Of a stretch of DNA of 64,000 nt, positions 46,909 to 55,997 are shown piece by piece. The stretch covers positions 1-64,000 of the forward strand of contig QHZD01000041.1 in assembly GCA_003225315.1 (NCBI GenBank). Direction: 5' to 3'. Position numbers and translations under genes: made by a program. The number at the start of each line of letters is the position of its first letter. Position 1 is the first letter of the stretch. The DNA is from Acidobacteriota bacterium (GTDB taxonomy: Bacteria; Acidobacteriota; Terriglobia; Acidiferrales; UBA7541). A model generated the notes under the pieces. It was not told the DNA's origin. It did not search any database and saw only the letters and a program-made list of their open reading frames with translations.

Positions 46909-48897
46909 ATGATGAAATCCCTCCGCGCCAGCCTAAAAGAAGTCTGGAACCGCCTCACGTGGCCCGATCTAACTTCCACGGCAGTGGCGGCCGGAGGATT
47001 GTTGGCCACCGTCTTTGGCTTTCAAGGCGGTGTCTTCAGTTTCTTGAAATACCTGGCGGTTCTTGCGGGAGTCTATCTTCTGTTCCGGCTAATCGGCTGG
47101 TGGAGAGACCGGCTGTTGTGGAGCCTCCGCAACCGGCTGATCGTTGCCTATCTGTTTATTGCGGTGGTTCCAATTTTGTCGATCGTGACGTTGGCTGTTC
47201 TTGCCGGCCGCATTCTATATTCTCAGCTGGGCGCCTACCTGTTGCACGAAGACCTGCAGCAACGTATCGCCATGATTGCAGATATTTCGGAGCACATCGC
47301 CGCCGCGCACTCGACCCTGCCAAAGGGCATAAGCGAGCAGGAGTCCGAGCGCGTACTGGCGGCGCAGTCTCACTCCGTACACGACCGCGAGCTTCCGAAA
47401 TTAGATATCGCGTTCTCCAATGACACAAGTTTGCTGGGGAAGGTAGCCGGGCTGGGGGCGATGTCCTTTGCGGGTATCGTGCAGGAAGGCGAACAGCTTT
47501 CGTTAATGAGCATACGGGCGATGCCGGAGCGAGGGCGCGTGCGGCTGGTGACCTTGCGCGTGCCGGTCACGGCTGACTTTCTCAGTGGAATTGCGCCGGA
47601 TCTCGGCGCGATCCAACTTAGCTTGACGGAGAAATATGTGCCCGGAGCGCGCGAGGGAATTATTTATCCCACAGCAAATGGTCAATACATTACGGCTGAC
47701 CGCATCGTGGCGAAAAATCGGACGCTGCAGCCCGCTATGATTTGGATTGACGTGCCGGTAGAAGTCGTGTCGCGGCTGGACTCGATATATGTGGGGCAGG
47801 ACGGCATTGTAGAACCGCTTCGGCCTGTCCTAGCGGTATTCAATGCGCGTCCCTCTCAGTTGAACGCGCGAATGTTCACGTCGTTTGGCGAGCTGCGCGA
47901 TACTTACCGGCGGATGGCGATTGGGCTGTTCGCTCTTTTTGTTCTCATCGGAATCGTGGCGCTGATTCCAGGCATTGTGCTGACCCGCCGGATCACCAAT
48001 GCCGTTGCAGACCTCTATCAGGCTACACAGTTTGTGAAGGCGGGAGACTTTTCTCACCGGATATCGATGAAGCAACAGGACCAACTAGCGGAGCTGGCCG
48101 AGTCATTCAACACTATGACCGCTTCCATCGGCGAGCTCGTGGAGGTAGAAAATAAGCGGCAGCGTCTGGAGAATGAGATTTCCATCGCGCGGGAAGTGCA
48201 AAACCAGCTTTTTCCGAGCACCTTGCCGTCCGTGCCAGGAGTGGAGATCGAAGCAATCTGCAAGGCCGCGCGGTCCGTCAGCGGCGACTACTACGACTTT
48301 ATTCAGCTCAGCCCGACACACATCGCCATTGCCATCGCGGATATCTCGGGGAAGGGAATTTCGGCGGCACTGCTGATGGCCAGTCTGCAAGCGGCGCTGC
48401 GCAGCCAGATGCTTACGGAAGGCAGCGAACGCCTGAGCATGTCCGAGCTGGTTTCCAGACTGAATAAGCATTTAGTGCGCAACACTGGCGACGACCGGTT
48501 CGCGACATTCTTCATTGCAACCTACGACAGCAGTACGCGAACGCTGCGCTATACAAACGCTGGACACCTGCCGGCATTCCTGATCTGCAAGGACGGTTCG
48601 GAACAATTGGATAAAGGTGGCATGGTTCTGGGCGTGATGGAAGATTACATCTATGAGGAAGGGGAGCTTATGGTCGGTCCCGAGGCGCTCCTGATCGGAT
48701 ACAGCGACGGCTTGATTGAGCCGGAAAACGTGTACGGTGAAGAATTTGGAATTCGCCGATTGCAAGAGGCCGCGGAGCGCGTGCAGGGTGCCGCGCCGCT
48801 CATGGTCGCGGAGTCGCTGATGGCCGCAGCCGAAGAGTGGGCGGGGACTCCTGAACAGGCCGACGATATGACAGTGATCGTCGCTCGGCTTCGGTAG
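46909..48897 (+). CDS. Membrane PP2C/SpoIIE-type phosphatase with HAMP (RsbU-like)
   Basis: A 662-residue signalling protein: two or three N-terminal transmembrane helices (about 20-100), a periplasmic sensor region (about 105-330), another helix (about 340-365), a HAMP domain (TRRITNAVADLYQATQFVKA, about 365-415), a short coiled coil (KRQRLENEISIAREVQNQLF) and a SpoIIE/PP2C serine phosphatase (about 440-660) with GDYYDFIQL, IADISGKGISAALLMA, NAGHLPAFL, GYSDGLIEP and DDMTVIVARL. It probably dephosphorylates an anti-sigma-factor antagonist in a partner-switch pathway; no STAS or kinase gene is adjacent. Confidence 0.92.
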   Translation: MMKSLRASLKEVWNRLTWPDLTSTAVAAGGLLATVFGFQGGVFSFLKYLAVLAGVYLLFRLIGWWRDRLLWSLRNRLIVAYLFIAVVPILSIVTLAVLAGRILYSQLGAYLLHEDLQQRIAMIADISEHIAAAHSTLPKGISEQESERVLAAQSHSVHDRELPKLDIAFSNDTSLLGKVAGLGAMSFAGIVQEGEQLSLMSIRAMPERGRVRLVTLRVPVTADFLSGIAPDLGAIQLSLTEKYVPGAREGIIYPTANGQYITADRIVAKNRTLQPAMIWIDVPVEVVSRLDSIYVGQDGIVEPLRPVLAVFNARPSQLNARMFTSFGELRDTYRRMAIGLFALFVLIGIVALIPGIVLTRRITNAVADLYQATQFVKAGDFSHRISMKQQDQLAELAESFNTMTASIGELVEVENKRQRLENEISIAREVQNQLFPSTLPSVPGVEIEAICKAARSVSGDYYDFIQLSPTHIAIAIADISGKGISAALLMASLQAALRSQMLTEGSERLSMSELVSRLNKHLVRNTGDDRFATFFIATYDSSTRTLRYTNAGHLPAFLICKDGSEQLDKGGMVLGVMEDYIYEEGELMVGPEALLIGYSDGLIEPENVYGEEFGIRRLQEAAERVQGAAPLMVAESLMAAAEEWAGTPEQADDMTVIVARLR

Positions 48898-48957
48898 TGC
48901 CTCTGTTTCTGCTAGGCTATACTGAAAATCCTTCCAAGAGATTTGCCGGGGAGACGA

Positions 48958-49701
48958 ATGTCGCTTCGTAATCGTGTGGCGCTGGTGACAGGCGGGAGCA
49001 GAGGAATCGGCCGCGGGCTTGCTCTGCGGCTGGCGCAGGATGGCGCGCGCATGGCCATCGCCTATCGCTCCAACAAAGTAGCGGCGCAGCAGACGTTGCG
49101 GCAGTTGCAGGCCAATGGAGTCGATTGCGTTGCGGTGGAGACGGATATCACCGACGCGGGGCGCTGCGACCAGTTGATCAAGACGGTGGCCGATCGTTTC
49201 GGCCGTCTGGATGTCATTGTCAACAACGTTGGAGATTTTCGCTGGGGCACGCTTGCGGAATCGTCGCTTCAGGACTGGCAAAGCATCTTCACCTCGAATC
49301 TTCTCACCGTTTTATACATGTGCCGGGCCGCATTACCGCATATGCGCAGAGCGCGCTGGGGCCGGATTATTAATATGGGTGCCGTCGGCGCGGAGCGCGC
49401 GTTTGGCCAGGCGAAAATCTCCGCCTATGCAGCGGCCAAGGCGGCAGTCGTGGCATTGTCACGTTCCCTGGCGCTTGAGGAAGCCAAGAACGGCATCACC
49501 GTGAACGTCGTGAACCCTTCCAGCATTGATGAAAACGAGCTGACGCTGGAAGAAGCTCGCAAGATTCGCGACGCACGGTTCCCCATCGGCCGCCCTCCGA
49601 CCGTTGAAGATGTTGCCGGCACGGTGGCTTTTTTCGCATCCGAGGAAGCCGAATACGTTACCGGACAGGTCGTCAATGTCAGCGGCGGCTGGATGCTTTG
49701 A
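48958..49701 (+). CDS. Short-chain dehydrogenase/reductase
   Basis: A 247-residue classical SDR. Rossmann glycine motif TGGSRGIGRGLA (about 10-21), NNVGDF in place of NNAG, catalytic Ser in MGAVGAERAF region and the YxxxK pair in SAYAAAKAAVV. The adenine-binding loop (YRSNK) favours NADP. Closest in style to FabG-like 3-oxoacyl reductases, but the substrate cannot be told. GGGGAG lies seven bases before ATG 48958. Confidence 0.88.
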   Translation: MSLRNRVALVTGGSRGIGRGLALRLAQDGARMAIAYRSNKVAAQQTLRQLQANGVDCVAVETDITDAGRCDQLIKTVADRFGRLDVIVNNVGDFRWGTLAESSLQDWQSIFTSNLLTVLYMCRAALPHMRRARWGRIINMGAVGAERAFGQAKISAYAAAKAAVVALSRSLALEEAKNGITVNVVNPSSIDENELTLEEARKIRDARFPIGRPPTVEDVAGTVAFFASEEAEYVTGQVVNVSGGWML

Positions 49702-49719
49702 TTTTGCCGTGAGCCTCCC

Positions 49720-51345
49720 ATGAAAGCTCTCACTGCTGCCGAGATGCGCGAAGTCGATCGACTCACCACCGAGCGCTACGGCATCCCCAGCCTGCAGTTG
49801 ATGGAAGCTGCCGGAACAAGCGTTTGCAGAGTCATCCGTGATTATCGTGCTTCAAGGCATTTGGACCGAACTCGCCGGATCGTGGTTCTTTGCGGAAAAG
49901 GAAACAACGGCGGAGACGGGTTCGTGAGTGCCCGGCACCTTCAGAAAGAGGTACATGATGTTCACGTACGAGCATATCTTTTCGGTTCCGCACAAGACTT
50001 GAGTGGCGACGCCGCCCAAAACTGCAAGCGCTGGACGGACGAGGGCGGTCCGACCACTGAAGTGAAAGACGAGGCGGCCTGGAGAAAAGTCTGGGAGGAG
50101 ATTGCTTGGGCTGACATAGTCGTGGATGCGCTCCTCGGCACTGGGCTACGTGGTGGAGCATCTGGTTTAATCGCTCGAGCGATAGAGGACTTAAATCGTC
50201 TATCACGCTCTGCTTCTGCCCCGATTCCTGCTCTAATCCTCGCTGTTGACACTCCTTCCGGCCTCCCTTCGGATGGCGAAGCCGTTCAGGGACCTGTTCT
50301 TCGGGCGCACAAAACCATTACATTCACTGCTCCCAAGGTGGGGCAACTCATTTCTTCGGATGCGCCCTGTTGCGGTGAACTGCTGGTCCGGATGATTGGC
50401 TCACCGCCCGCGCTCGTAGAAGAGATCGGCAAGGGGAACCTTCGTCTCGCGAGTCCAGACGAATTCGCATCATTGGCGCTCGTCCGCCCCGTGGACTCTC
50501 ACAAAGGGACTTTCGGACATGCACTGATAGTTGCCGGCTCCTTAGGGAAGTCCGGTGCGGCAGTGCTCGCTGGGTTAGGCTCCCTGCACAGTGGCGCCGG
50601 TTTGACGACGATTGCGGCTCCCGACATTGTCCTCCCGACCATCGCAACGGCGCACGCCGAATACATGACTGAGGCTCTTACATCAACAGAAGACGGGACC
50701 ATCTCCGCCGCGAGTGTGAATTCCAGTCGATTCGGAAAGATTCTTGAGGGAAAGAGCGTTCTTGCTCTCGGGCCTGGTCTTGGTATCCACCCTGAAACAC
50801 AGCAATTTGTCAGGGACATAGTTCGCGATTCGCAGATTCCGGTGGTTGTTGACGCGGATGGCCTGAACGCTTTTGCGGGCAAGGGAGATCTGTTGGCAAA
50901 TCGCAAGACTCCTTTTCTCGCAATTACGCCGCATCCGGGGGAGATGGCTCGATTGCTAGACCTCAAGACAGCTGACGTTCAATCGAATCGAGTTGAAATT
51001 GCATCGGATGTGGCACGCCGATGGAATGTCCATGTGATCTTAAAGGGATTTCACACCGTCATAGCTTCCAATGACGGCAGAATATGGGCCAATGCCACGG
51101 GAGGGGCCGGGCTCGCCAAGGGAGGATCAGGCGACGTATTGACCGGTGTTTTAGCGGCACTGACCGCCCAATTCGGAACGCAAGATTGGTCACGCATCCT
51201 TGCATTAGGAGTTTATCTTCATGGGGCCGCAGGAGAATTCGCTGGAGGATGGAGTGACGAGTCAGGGCTGCTCGCCAGCAGCGTGGCATTTGCTATACCC
51301 ATGGTGCGTCATGAGCTCGTCAGGGAGATTCAGCGGCGTGCCTGA
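49720..51345 (+). CDS. nnr: Bifunctional NAD(P)H-hydrate repair enzyme (epimerase plus ADP-dependent dehydratase)
   Basis: A 541-residue two-domain protein. Residues 1-230 are the YjeF-N epimerase (LCGKGNNGGDGFVSARHL; DALLGTGLRG); residues 245-540 the ribokinase-like dehydratase (KGTFGHALIVAGSLGKSGAA; VVVDADGLNAFAG; the ATP-binding GGSGDVLTGVLAAL). Together they repair hydrated NADH and NADPH. The tsaE gene overlaps its 3' end, a very common bacterial arrangement. Confidence 0.95.
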   Translation: MKALTAAEMREVDRLTTERYGIPSLQLMEAAGTSVCRVIRDYRASRHLDRTRRIVVLCGKGNNGGDGFVSARHLQKEVHDVHVRAYLFGSAQDLSGDAAQNCKRWTDEGGPTTEVKDEAAWRKVWEEIAWADIVVDALLGTGLRGGASGLIARAIEDLNRLSRSASAPIPALILAVDTPSGLPSDGEAVQGPVLRAHKTITFTAPKVGQLISSDAPCCGELLVRMIGSPPALVEEIGKGNLRLASPDEFASLALVRPVDSHKGTFGHALIVAGSLGKSGAAVLAGLGSLHSGAGLTTIAAPDIVLPTIATAHAEYMTEALTSTEDGTISAASVNSSRFGKILEGKSVLALGPGLGIHPETQQFVRDIVRDSQIPVVVDADGLNAFAGKGDLLANRKTPFLAITPHPGEMARLLDLKTADVQSNRVEIASDVARRWNVHVILKGFHTVIASNDGRIWANATGGAGLAKGGSGDVLTGVLAALTAQFGTQDWSRILALGVYLHGAAGEFAGGWSDESGLLASSVAFAIPMVRHELVREIQRRA

Positions 51346-51757
51346 AGAAATCATTACGAATTCGGCCGAAGAAACGATCCAATGGGGCAAGGAATTCTCC
51401 AAGCGCCTCAAGGCTCCCGTACTGGTTCTTCTGACCGGCGACCTTGGGACGGGTAAGACCACGCTAACCAAAGGCATCGTTTCAGGCCTAGGGGCTGCCA
51501 CGGAGGACGACGTCACCAGCCCAACCTTCACACTCGTTCACGTCTATGGCAAATCCCCCAAGGTCTACCACGCGGATTTATACCGGATTGAAAGTTTCCA
51601 CGATTTTGAGACTCTTGGCATGGAGGATATGTTCGCAACCCCCTCAGTGGCCGTTCTGGAGTGGTCCGAGCGCTTCCCCCTGCAATCTCCCTGGCCACAA
51701 GTTCAGGTGCGCATGGAGCACCTGGGGGGCGACACCCGGCGGATTACGGTTCTGTAG
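51311..51757 (+). CDS. tsaE: tRNA threonylcarbamoyladenosine biosynthesis ATPase TsaE
   Basis: A 148-residue P-loop ATPase supporting the t6A modification complex (TsaB-TsaD). Walker A LTGDLGTGKTTLTKGI, switch-like SPTFTLVHVY, YHADLYRIE and VLEWSERFP are all family hallmarks. The ATG 51311 overlaps nnr by 35 bases; a GTG at 51338 is possible. tsaB and tsaD are not nearby. Confidence 0.92.
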   Translation: MSSSGRFSGVPEEIITNSAEETIQWGKEFSKRLKAPVLVLLTGDLGTGKTTLTKGIVSGLGAATEDDVTSPTFTLVHVYGKSPKVYHADLYRIESFHDFETLGMEDMFATPSVAVLEWSERFPLQSPWPQVQVRMEHLGGDTRRITVL

Positions 51758-51865
51758 CTTATCAGTAATCCACCTCACTAACTCTCTGGTTACGCACCAC
51801 GCTGGATTTCTTGCCCGGTTTCCTTGCGGCTGCTAACGTGAAAATAGCAGATTCTGGCCAACTTG

Positions 51866-54352
51866 ATGCTTAACGAAATCCTAGCGCCCAGCCCGACCGA
51901 GCAGGCCCGGCCTGAACTCAAGAGCTACAACGTCACGATTCCCATGGAGTCGTTGGCGATTGGCGTCGATAACATTCACCACGACGTTTTCTTGAGCCCG
52001 AAATTCGTTCAAACCGCCCGCGACTATCTTTTCGACGTGATTCGCCAGAACACCAGCAATACTTATCTTTCAGGGATCGAACTGCGCGCTTCACGATCGC
52101 CGGATCATGCCGGGTTTCGCAAGCTGCTCTCCGAAGTGCTGCAAAGCTCTTTAACCCAGGCCAAGTATCACAAAAATATAGAGATAGACCTGCTCTTCCG
52201 TTTGGGCTTGCTCAAATTCCTGACCTTCGAGATCGGCAATCAGTTTGCCAACTTGATCCTCGAAGGCAAGGAATGGATTCGCAAGCGCGGCGAGCATTTC
52301 GAGCGCAGCCAGCAGGCGCACGTCATCAAAGCACGTTTGTCGGAGCTGCAGTCCGCCAGGAGGAGCGTCGTTCGCCGAGTGAGCCAGCAGGTGGCGCAGA
52401 TTGTGATCGACGTGGAAGACAACGTCATCGCAAAAACCCGCCGGGCTCTCTTTGGCGAAGATTTCGCTCCTTATTACGAGCTTTGCAAGAACCGGCTGAT
52501 TTTTCTTGACGGCGGCAAAGACGACTTTTTTTTTCTGGAGCATTACATCCTGCTGGGCAACTATGCGCGCGACCCCGACCGCTTCGAAGCCATGGATGAG
52601 CTTTTCCAAGAATTTCTCCGCGAAGCCGGCGTCACCTTTAGCCACGACCCAGCCCACACGGAAGCCATCCAGGCTCATACCGGGCTGCTGGAAGCCGTGC
52701 AGGCAATCCAATCTGAAATCGCTAATATCGAGGAGCAGCGGGAAAACATCCGCAAGCGTCTGGAACGCAACGATGGTTTCTTCAGTAAATTCCTGAATTC
52801 CGGCGACCCCGCTGACCTGAAAGCATCCCTAAACGATTTGGACGCCCGGCTCAAGCACCAGGAATGCAAGCTGGAAGAGTTGGGGCCACAGATTGACGGC
52901 GCCAGGCAGAAACTGGATTTCTTCGTGAAGGATCATGCTGGGAGGCTCGGTGAATACTTGAACGAACCGGAAAACGCCAAGCGCCTGTTTGACGTGAGCT
53001 CCGCCGGAGAGGAGCAGGCGCCGGTGCGCGCACGCTTGCTCTCTCAGCTCCTCGATCGCCTCGAACTCCAAGAAGTGCTCTACCACATTCTGGCAAGCTA
53101 CGAAATCCAACCAATCGCTTCGGATTACTGCCCGCCCGTGCACTTGCAGCAGCTCCGCAAGGCCCTCGTATCGAAAGAGGAGCTGAAGCAAGTTGAACAG
53201 GTCATCAAGCATGTGCCTGCAAAGAAATTATCGCTCAAGGCCATCGAGGAACTGTCCAGGAAAATACGCCGCTATTCCCGCGAGGAAAAACTGGCTTTCG
53301 TTTTGCGGTTTGCCGGCGACTTCCTGCGTCTGCGAAGGGATCTGCGCGACGCGGAACATCTGACCACCTGCATGGAGCGCATCAACCTGGTAACCACGGA
53401 GAAGGCCCGCGAACTCTCCCGTCTGAACAACCGGTTGTACGAGTGCGTGCTTCCAGAAGAAGCCCGGCCGGACCAGGATCAGGTGATCTCGCACGTGATC
53501 ATCAAGTCGGACGTGCGCGGCTCCACGCGCATGACTCATGACTTACTCTCGCGCGGGCTCAACCCCGCTTCCCATTTCAGCCTGAACTTGCACGAGCCGG
53601 TCAGGAAACTTCTGGACCGCTATTCGGCGAAGAAAGTATTCATCGAGGGTGACGCCATCATTCTCGCCATTTTCGAAACGGAGTCGACCGTAGCCTATGC
53701 ACGGCCGGTCGCCAAGGCGTGCATCCTTTCGCGCCAGATTCTCGCCGTGTGCAATTCGTACAACGAACGCGCATCGGACAGCAATCTTCCCTCGCTCGAA
53801 CTCGGCCTAGGAGTCGCTTTCCAGGGTTCCGCGCCCACGTACTGGACGGACGGCGATTCGCGCATCATGATTTCGAAGGCGCTTAATCTTTCCGACCGCC
53901 TCTCCGGCTGCGCCAAGCTAGCGAAACGCATGCTTGCCGGACAAAAAAGCCATTTTTCCATTTTTCAGTTTCTAAACACCATGGAAGGCGCATCTGCGGA
54001 AGAGTTGGACGAATTCCTGGTCCGCTACAACCACAACGGCATCGAGCTCAACGAGGAAGGGTTTCAAAAACTTTCCGAGGAAATTTCGCTCGACACCATT
54101 GAAACGAAGCTCGATATGCCCTGGGGCAAGCAAAACGTCACTTTGTTTTATGGAGAAGTGCCGCTCGGCGAGTCCGTGGAACTGCTTGTCTTACGCAAGG
54201 CCTTCGCGCGGCAATTGCTTCCTGACGGAAAAGTCGGCGGAGCAACTTCGCATCCCTACTATGAAGTTTGCACTGCTCCTGCGCTGTACGATCTCGTCGC
54301 TGCTTTGATTCGCACGCAGCAAGCTGCCACGCTCACTTCCCAGCGCGCCTGA
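51866..54352 (+). CDS. Large cytoplasmic protein with divergent class III nucleotidyl cyclase-like domain
   Basis: An 828-residue protein I do not recognise overall. No signal peptide or membrane helix. Residues 1-250 are mixed helical; about 265-350 form a coiled coil (QSEIANIEEQRENIRKRLER, LKHQECKLEELGPQIDGARQ). Residues about 540-700 look like a class III cyclase homology domain: VIIKSDVRGSTRMTHDLLSR (first metal Asp about 549), KVFIEGDAIILAIFE (second acidic pair about 595) and LGLGVAFQGSAP..DSRIMISKALNLSDRLSG (typical gxxVNxAxRL region). The usual Lys/Asp substrate-selecting residues are not obvious, so catalysis is uncertain. A C-terminal 130 residues follow. ATG 51866 is used; TTG 51863 directly precedes it. 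The stop lies seven bases before the tRNA-Sec promoter. Confidence 0.75.
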   Translation: MLNEILAPSPTEQARPELKSYNVTIPMESLAIGVDNIHHDVFLSPKFVQTARDYLFDVIRQNTSNTYLSGIELRASRSPDHAGFRKLLSEVLQSSLTQAKYHKNIEIDLLFRLGLLKFLTFEIGNQFANLILEGKEWIRKRGEHFERSQQAHVIKARLSELQSARRSVVRRVSQQVAQIVIDVEDNVIAKTRRALFGEDFAPYYELCKNRLIFLDGGKDDFFFLEHYILLGNYARDPDRFEAMDELFQEFLREAGVTFSHDPAHTEAIQAHTGLLEAVQAIQSEIANIEEQRENIRKRLERNDGFFSKFLNSGDPADLKASLNDLDARLKHQECKLEELGPQIDGARQKLDFFVKDHAGRLGEYLNEPENAKRLFDVSSAGEEQAPVRARLLSQLLDRLELQEVLYHILASYEIQPIASDYCPPVHLQQLRKALVSKEELKQVEQVIKHVPAKKLSLKAIEELSRKIRRYSREEKLAFVLRFAGDFLRLRRDLRDAEHLTTCMERINLVTTEKARELSRLNNRLYECVLPEEARPDQDQVISHVIIKSDVRGSTRMTHDLLSRGLNPASHFSLNLHEPVRKLLDRYSAKKVFIEGDAIILAIFETESTVAYARPVAKACILSRQILAVCNSYNERASDSNLPSLELGLGVAFQGSAPTYWTDGDSRIMISKALNLSDRLSGCAKLAKRMLAGQKSHFSIFQFLNTMEGASAEELDEFLVRYNHNGIELNEEGFQKLSEEISLDTIETKLDMPWGKQNVTLFYGEVPLGESVELLVLRKAFARQLLPDGKVGGATSHPYYEVCTAPALYDLVAALIRTQQAATLTSQRA

Positions 54353-54358
54353 CGTTCC

Positions 54359-54387
54359 TTGAGAGTCTGCAGACCGCTCACTATACT
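54359..54387 (+). promoter_or_regulatory. Promoter of the selenocysteine tRNA gene
   Basis: TTGAGA (54359-54364), 17 bases, TATACT (54382-54387). Transcription would start six or seven bases on, that is at or just before the first base of the tRNA (54394), as usual for independently transcribed tRNA genes. Confidence 0.75.
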
Positions 54388-54393
54388 GTTCGC

Positions 54394-54492
54394 GGAGGCG
54401 AAAAACGTCCGGTGACGTTCCCGGCCTTCAAAGCCGGCGATTCGGTCCTTCGCGGGTCGAATGGTGGGTTCGACTCCCACACGCTTCCGCCA
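54394..54492 (+). tRNA. selC: tRNA-Sec (anticodon UCA)
   Basis: A 99-nt cloverleaf. Acceptor GGAGGCG pairs with CGCTTCC (one G-T), discriminator G and encoded CCA (54490-54492). The D-stem is six base pairs, AACGTC/GACGTT, with the short loop CGGT, a hallmark of selenocysteine tRNA. Anticodon arm CCGGC-CTTCAAA-GCCGG puts TCA at 54428-54430. The variable arm is long (ATTCGGTCC/GGGTCGAAT with a TTCGC loop), and the T-arm is GTGGG-TTCGACT-CCCAC. The eighth acceptor pair is A-A, a small irregularity. It decodes UGA with SelB and a SECIS; selA, selB and selD are not in the window. Confidence 0.93.
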
Positions 54493-54687
54493 GACCCAGA
54501 CTGCATGAGTATTGTTTGTGCGGTGGCTGGCGATGCTATCTGCGCGGCCGAAAAAGGGTCGAGTGAAACGAGGTTTACCCTTTAGAACGTCTAATCCCTG
54601 ACTTGAATCAGGTGTACCAGTGGCTTGGTTGGCCCAGCCGATTGTCATCCCTGTTCGAGAAGGCAAATAAAGGAATGTGGTATTGAG

Positions 54688-55953
54688 ATGATGTTTGGCA
54701 GCGGGACCGTGGGCAAACAAATCCTCTTACTCTTAATTGTTGGGATTTCGCTAACCCTCAGCGCGGGAAGTGCAGTGATTCAAGCTGGCCAGCCGCAATC
54801 GGGGCAACAACCCTCCGCGCAAGCTTCTTCCGCCGCTCGGCCCGTGGGAACGATCAAGTCGATTTCCGGGAATACCATAATTTTGACCACTGATGCAGGC
54901 AGCGACATGACGGTTCAAGTTCAAGACTCCGCAAAGCTCGTTCGCATCGCGCCCGGCCAGAAAGACTTGAAGGATGCCACTCCCATCCAGTTGGGGGACC
55001 TTCAGCCGGGCGATCGCATTCTTGTGCGCGGCAAACTTGCTGATGACGGTAGATCCGTGGCTGCCGCGTCGGTCATCGCCATGAAGAAGGTGGACATCGC
55101 GGACAAACAGTCCCGCGAGCGGGAGGAATGGCAGCGGCACGGCTTCGGAGGGCTGGTCAACAACGTCGATGCGGGGGGCAATACCATCAACGTTTCGCTG
55201 CCTTCTCCGGGCGAAAAGAAGACAGTAGCCATCCACTTCTCGAAGGACACCATACTGCGCCGGTATGCGTCGGACTCGGTGAAATTTGATGACGCGAAGC
55301 CTGCTCCTCTCGATCAGATCAAACCGGGCGACCAGCTTCGCGCCCGCGGCACGCGCAGTGCCGATGGCGCCGAATTTACCGCCGATGAAATCGTCTCCGG
55401 CACGTTTCGAAATATCGCCGGCATCATTTCGGCGCTCGATGCATCCGCAGGCACCGTCACCGTGCAGGACCTTGCCCTGAAGAAATCTGTCACCGTGAAA
55501 GTCACGGCCGACTCACAGTTGCGTAAACTGCCCCCGCCCATGGCACAGCGGATCGCGGCGCGTCTGAAAGGAACTCCCGTCGAAGCACCGTCGACAGCTA
55601 CAACTGCGGGTGGAGCCAGCTCGGCCGCGAACTCCGAACCGTCAACGAAACCGAATGGCCCGCCTTCCGTGGGATCTGGGTCCGGAGGGATGGGAAGGTC
55701 CGGAGGAGGAGGCTCCGCCGATTTGCAGCAGGCGATCAGCCGCATGCCAGCCGCCACACTGGCGGACTTGCAGAAGGGCGACGCCGTCATGGTCGTGGCC
55801 ACCGAGGGAGGAGCGAACGGCGTTGCCACGGTAATCACTCTGCTTGGCGGAGTGGAACCTATTCTGGAGGCTTCTCCCAAGAGCAGCGCGTCAACAATCC
55901 TTTCGCCATGGAGCCTAGGCACTGGGGCCGGCGGGGAAGCGGCCACGCCGTAA
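54688..55953 (+). CDS. Exported protein with three DUF5666-like domains
   Basis: A 421-residue protein: signal peptide (about 1-30, ILLLLIVGISLTLSAGSAV), then three similar beta domains of about 75 residues, each containing a GTIKSISGNTIILTTDAG / GGLVNNVDAGGNTINVSLP / IAGIISALDASAGTVTVQDL entry strand and a PGDRILVRG / PGDQLRARG type strand, matching DUF5666. A Gly/Ser-rich segment (VGSGSGGMGRSGGGGS) precedes a last helix-strand unit (ADLQKGDAVMVVATEGG). Function unknown. It sits 44 bases ahead of a TonB-type receptor whose tail is also Gly-rich, so co-expression is likely. Confidence 0.8.
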   Translation: MMFGSGTVGKQILLLLIVGISLTLSAGSAVIQAGQPQSGQQPSAQASSAARPVGTIKSISGNTIILTTDAGSDMTVQVQDSAKLVRIAPGQKDLKDATPIQLGDLQPGDRILVRGKLADDGRSVAAASVIAMKKVDIADKQSREREEWQRHGFGGLVNNVDAGGNTINVSLPSPGEKKTVAIHFSKDTILRRYASDSVKFDDAKPAPLDQIKPGDQLRARGTRSADGAEFTADEIVSGTFRNIAGIISALDASAGTVTVQDLALKKSVTVKVTADSQLRKLPPPMAQRIAARLKGTPVEAPSTATTAGGASSAANSEPSTKPNGPPSVGSGSGGMGRSGGGGSADLQQAISRMPAATLADLQKGDAVMVVATEGGANGVATVITLLGGVEPILEASPKSSASTILSPWSLGTGAGGEAATP

Positions 55954-55997
55954 TGCCGTCCAGTCTCAATACAAATCACGTTCACTCAGGAGATCTG

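Noticed and set aside
54394-54492. tRNA-Sec as an attachment site for an integrated element
   Set aside because: No integrase or repeated tRNA 3' end is present downstream.
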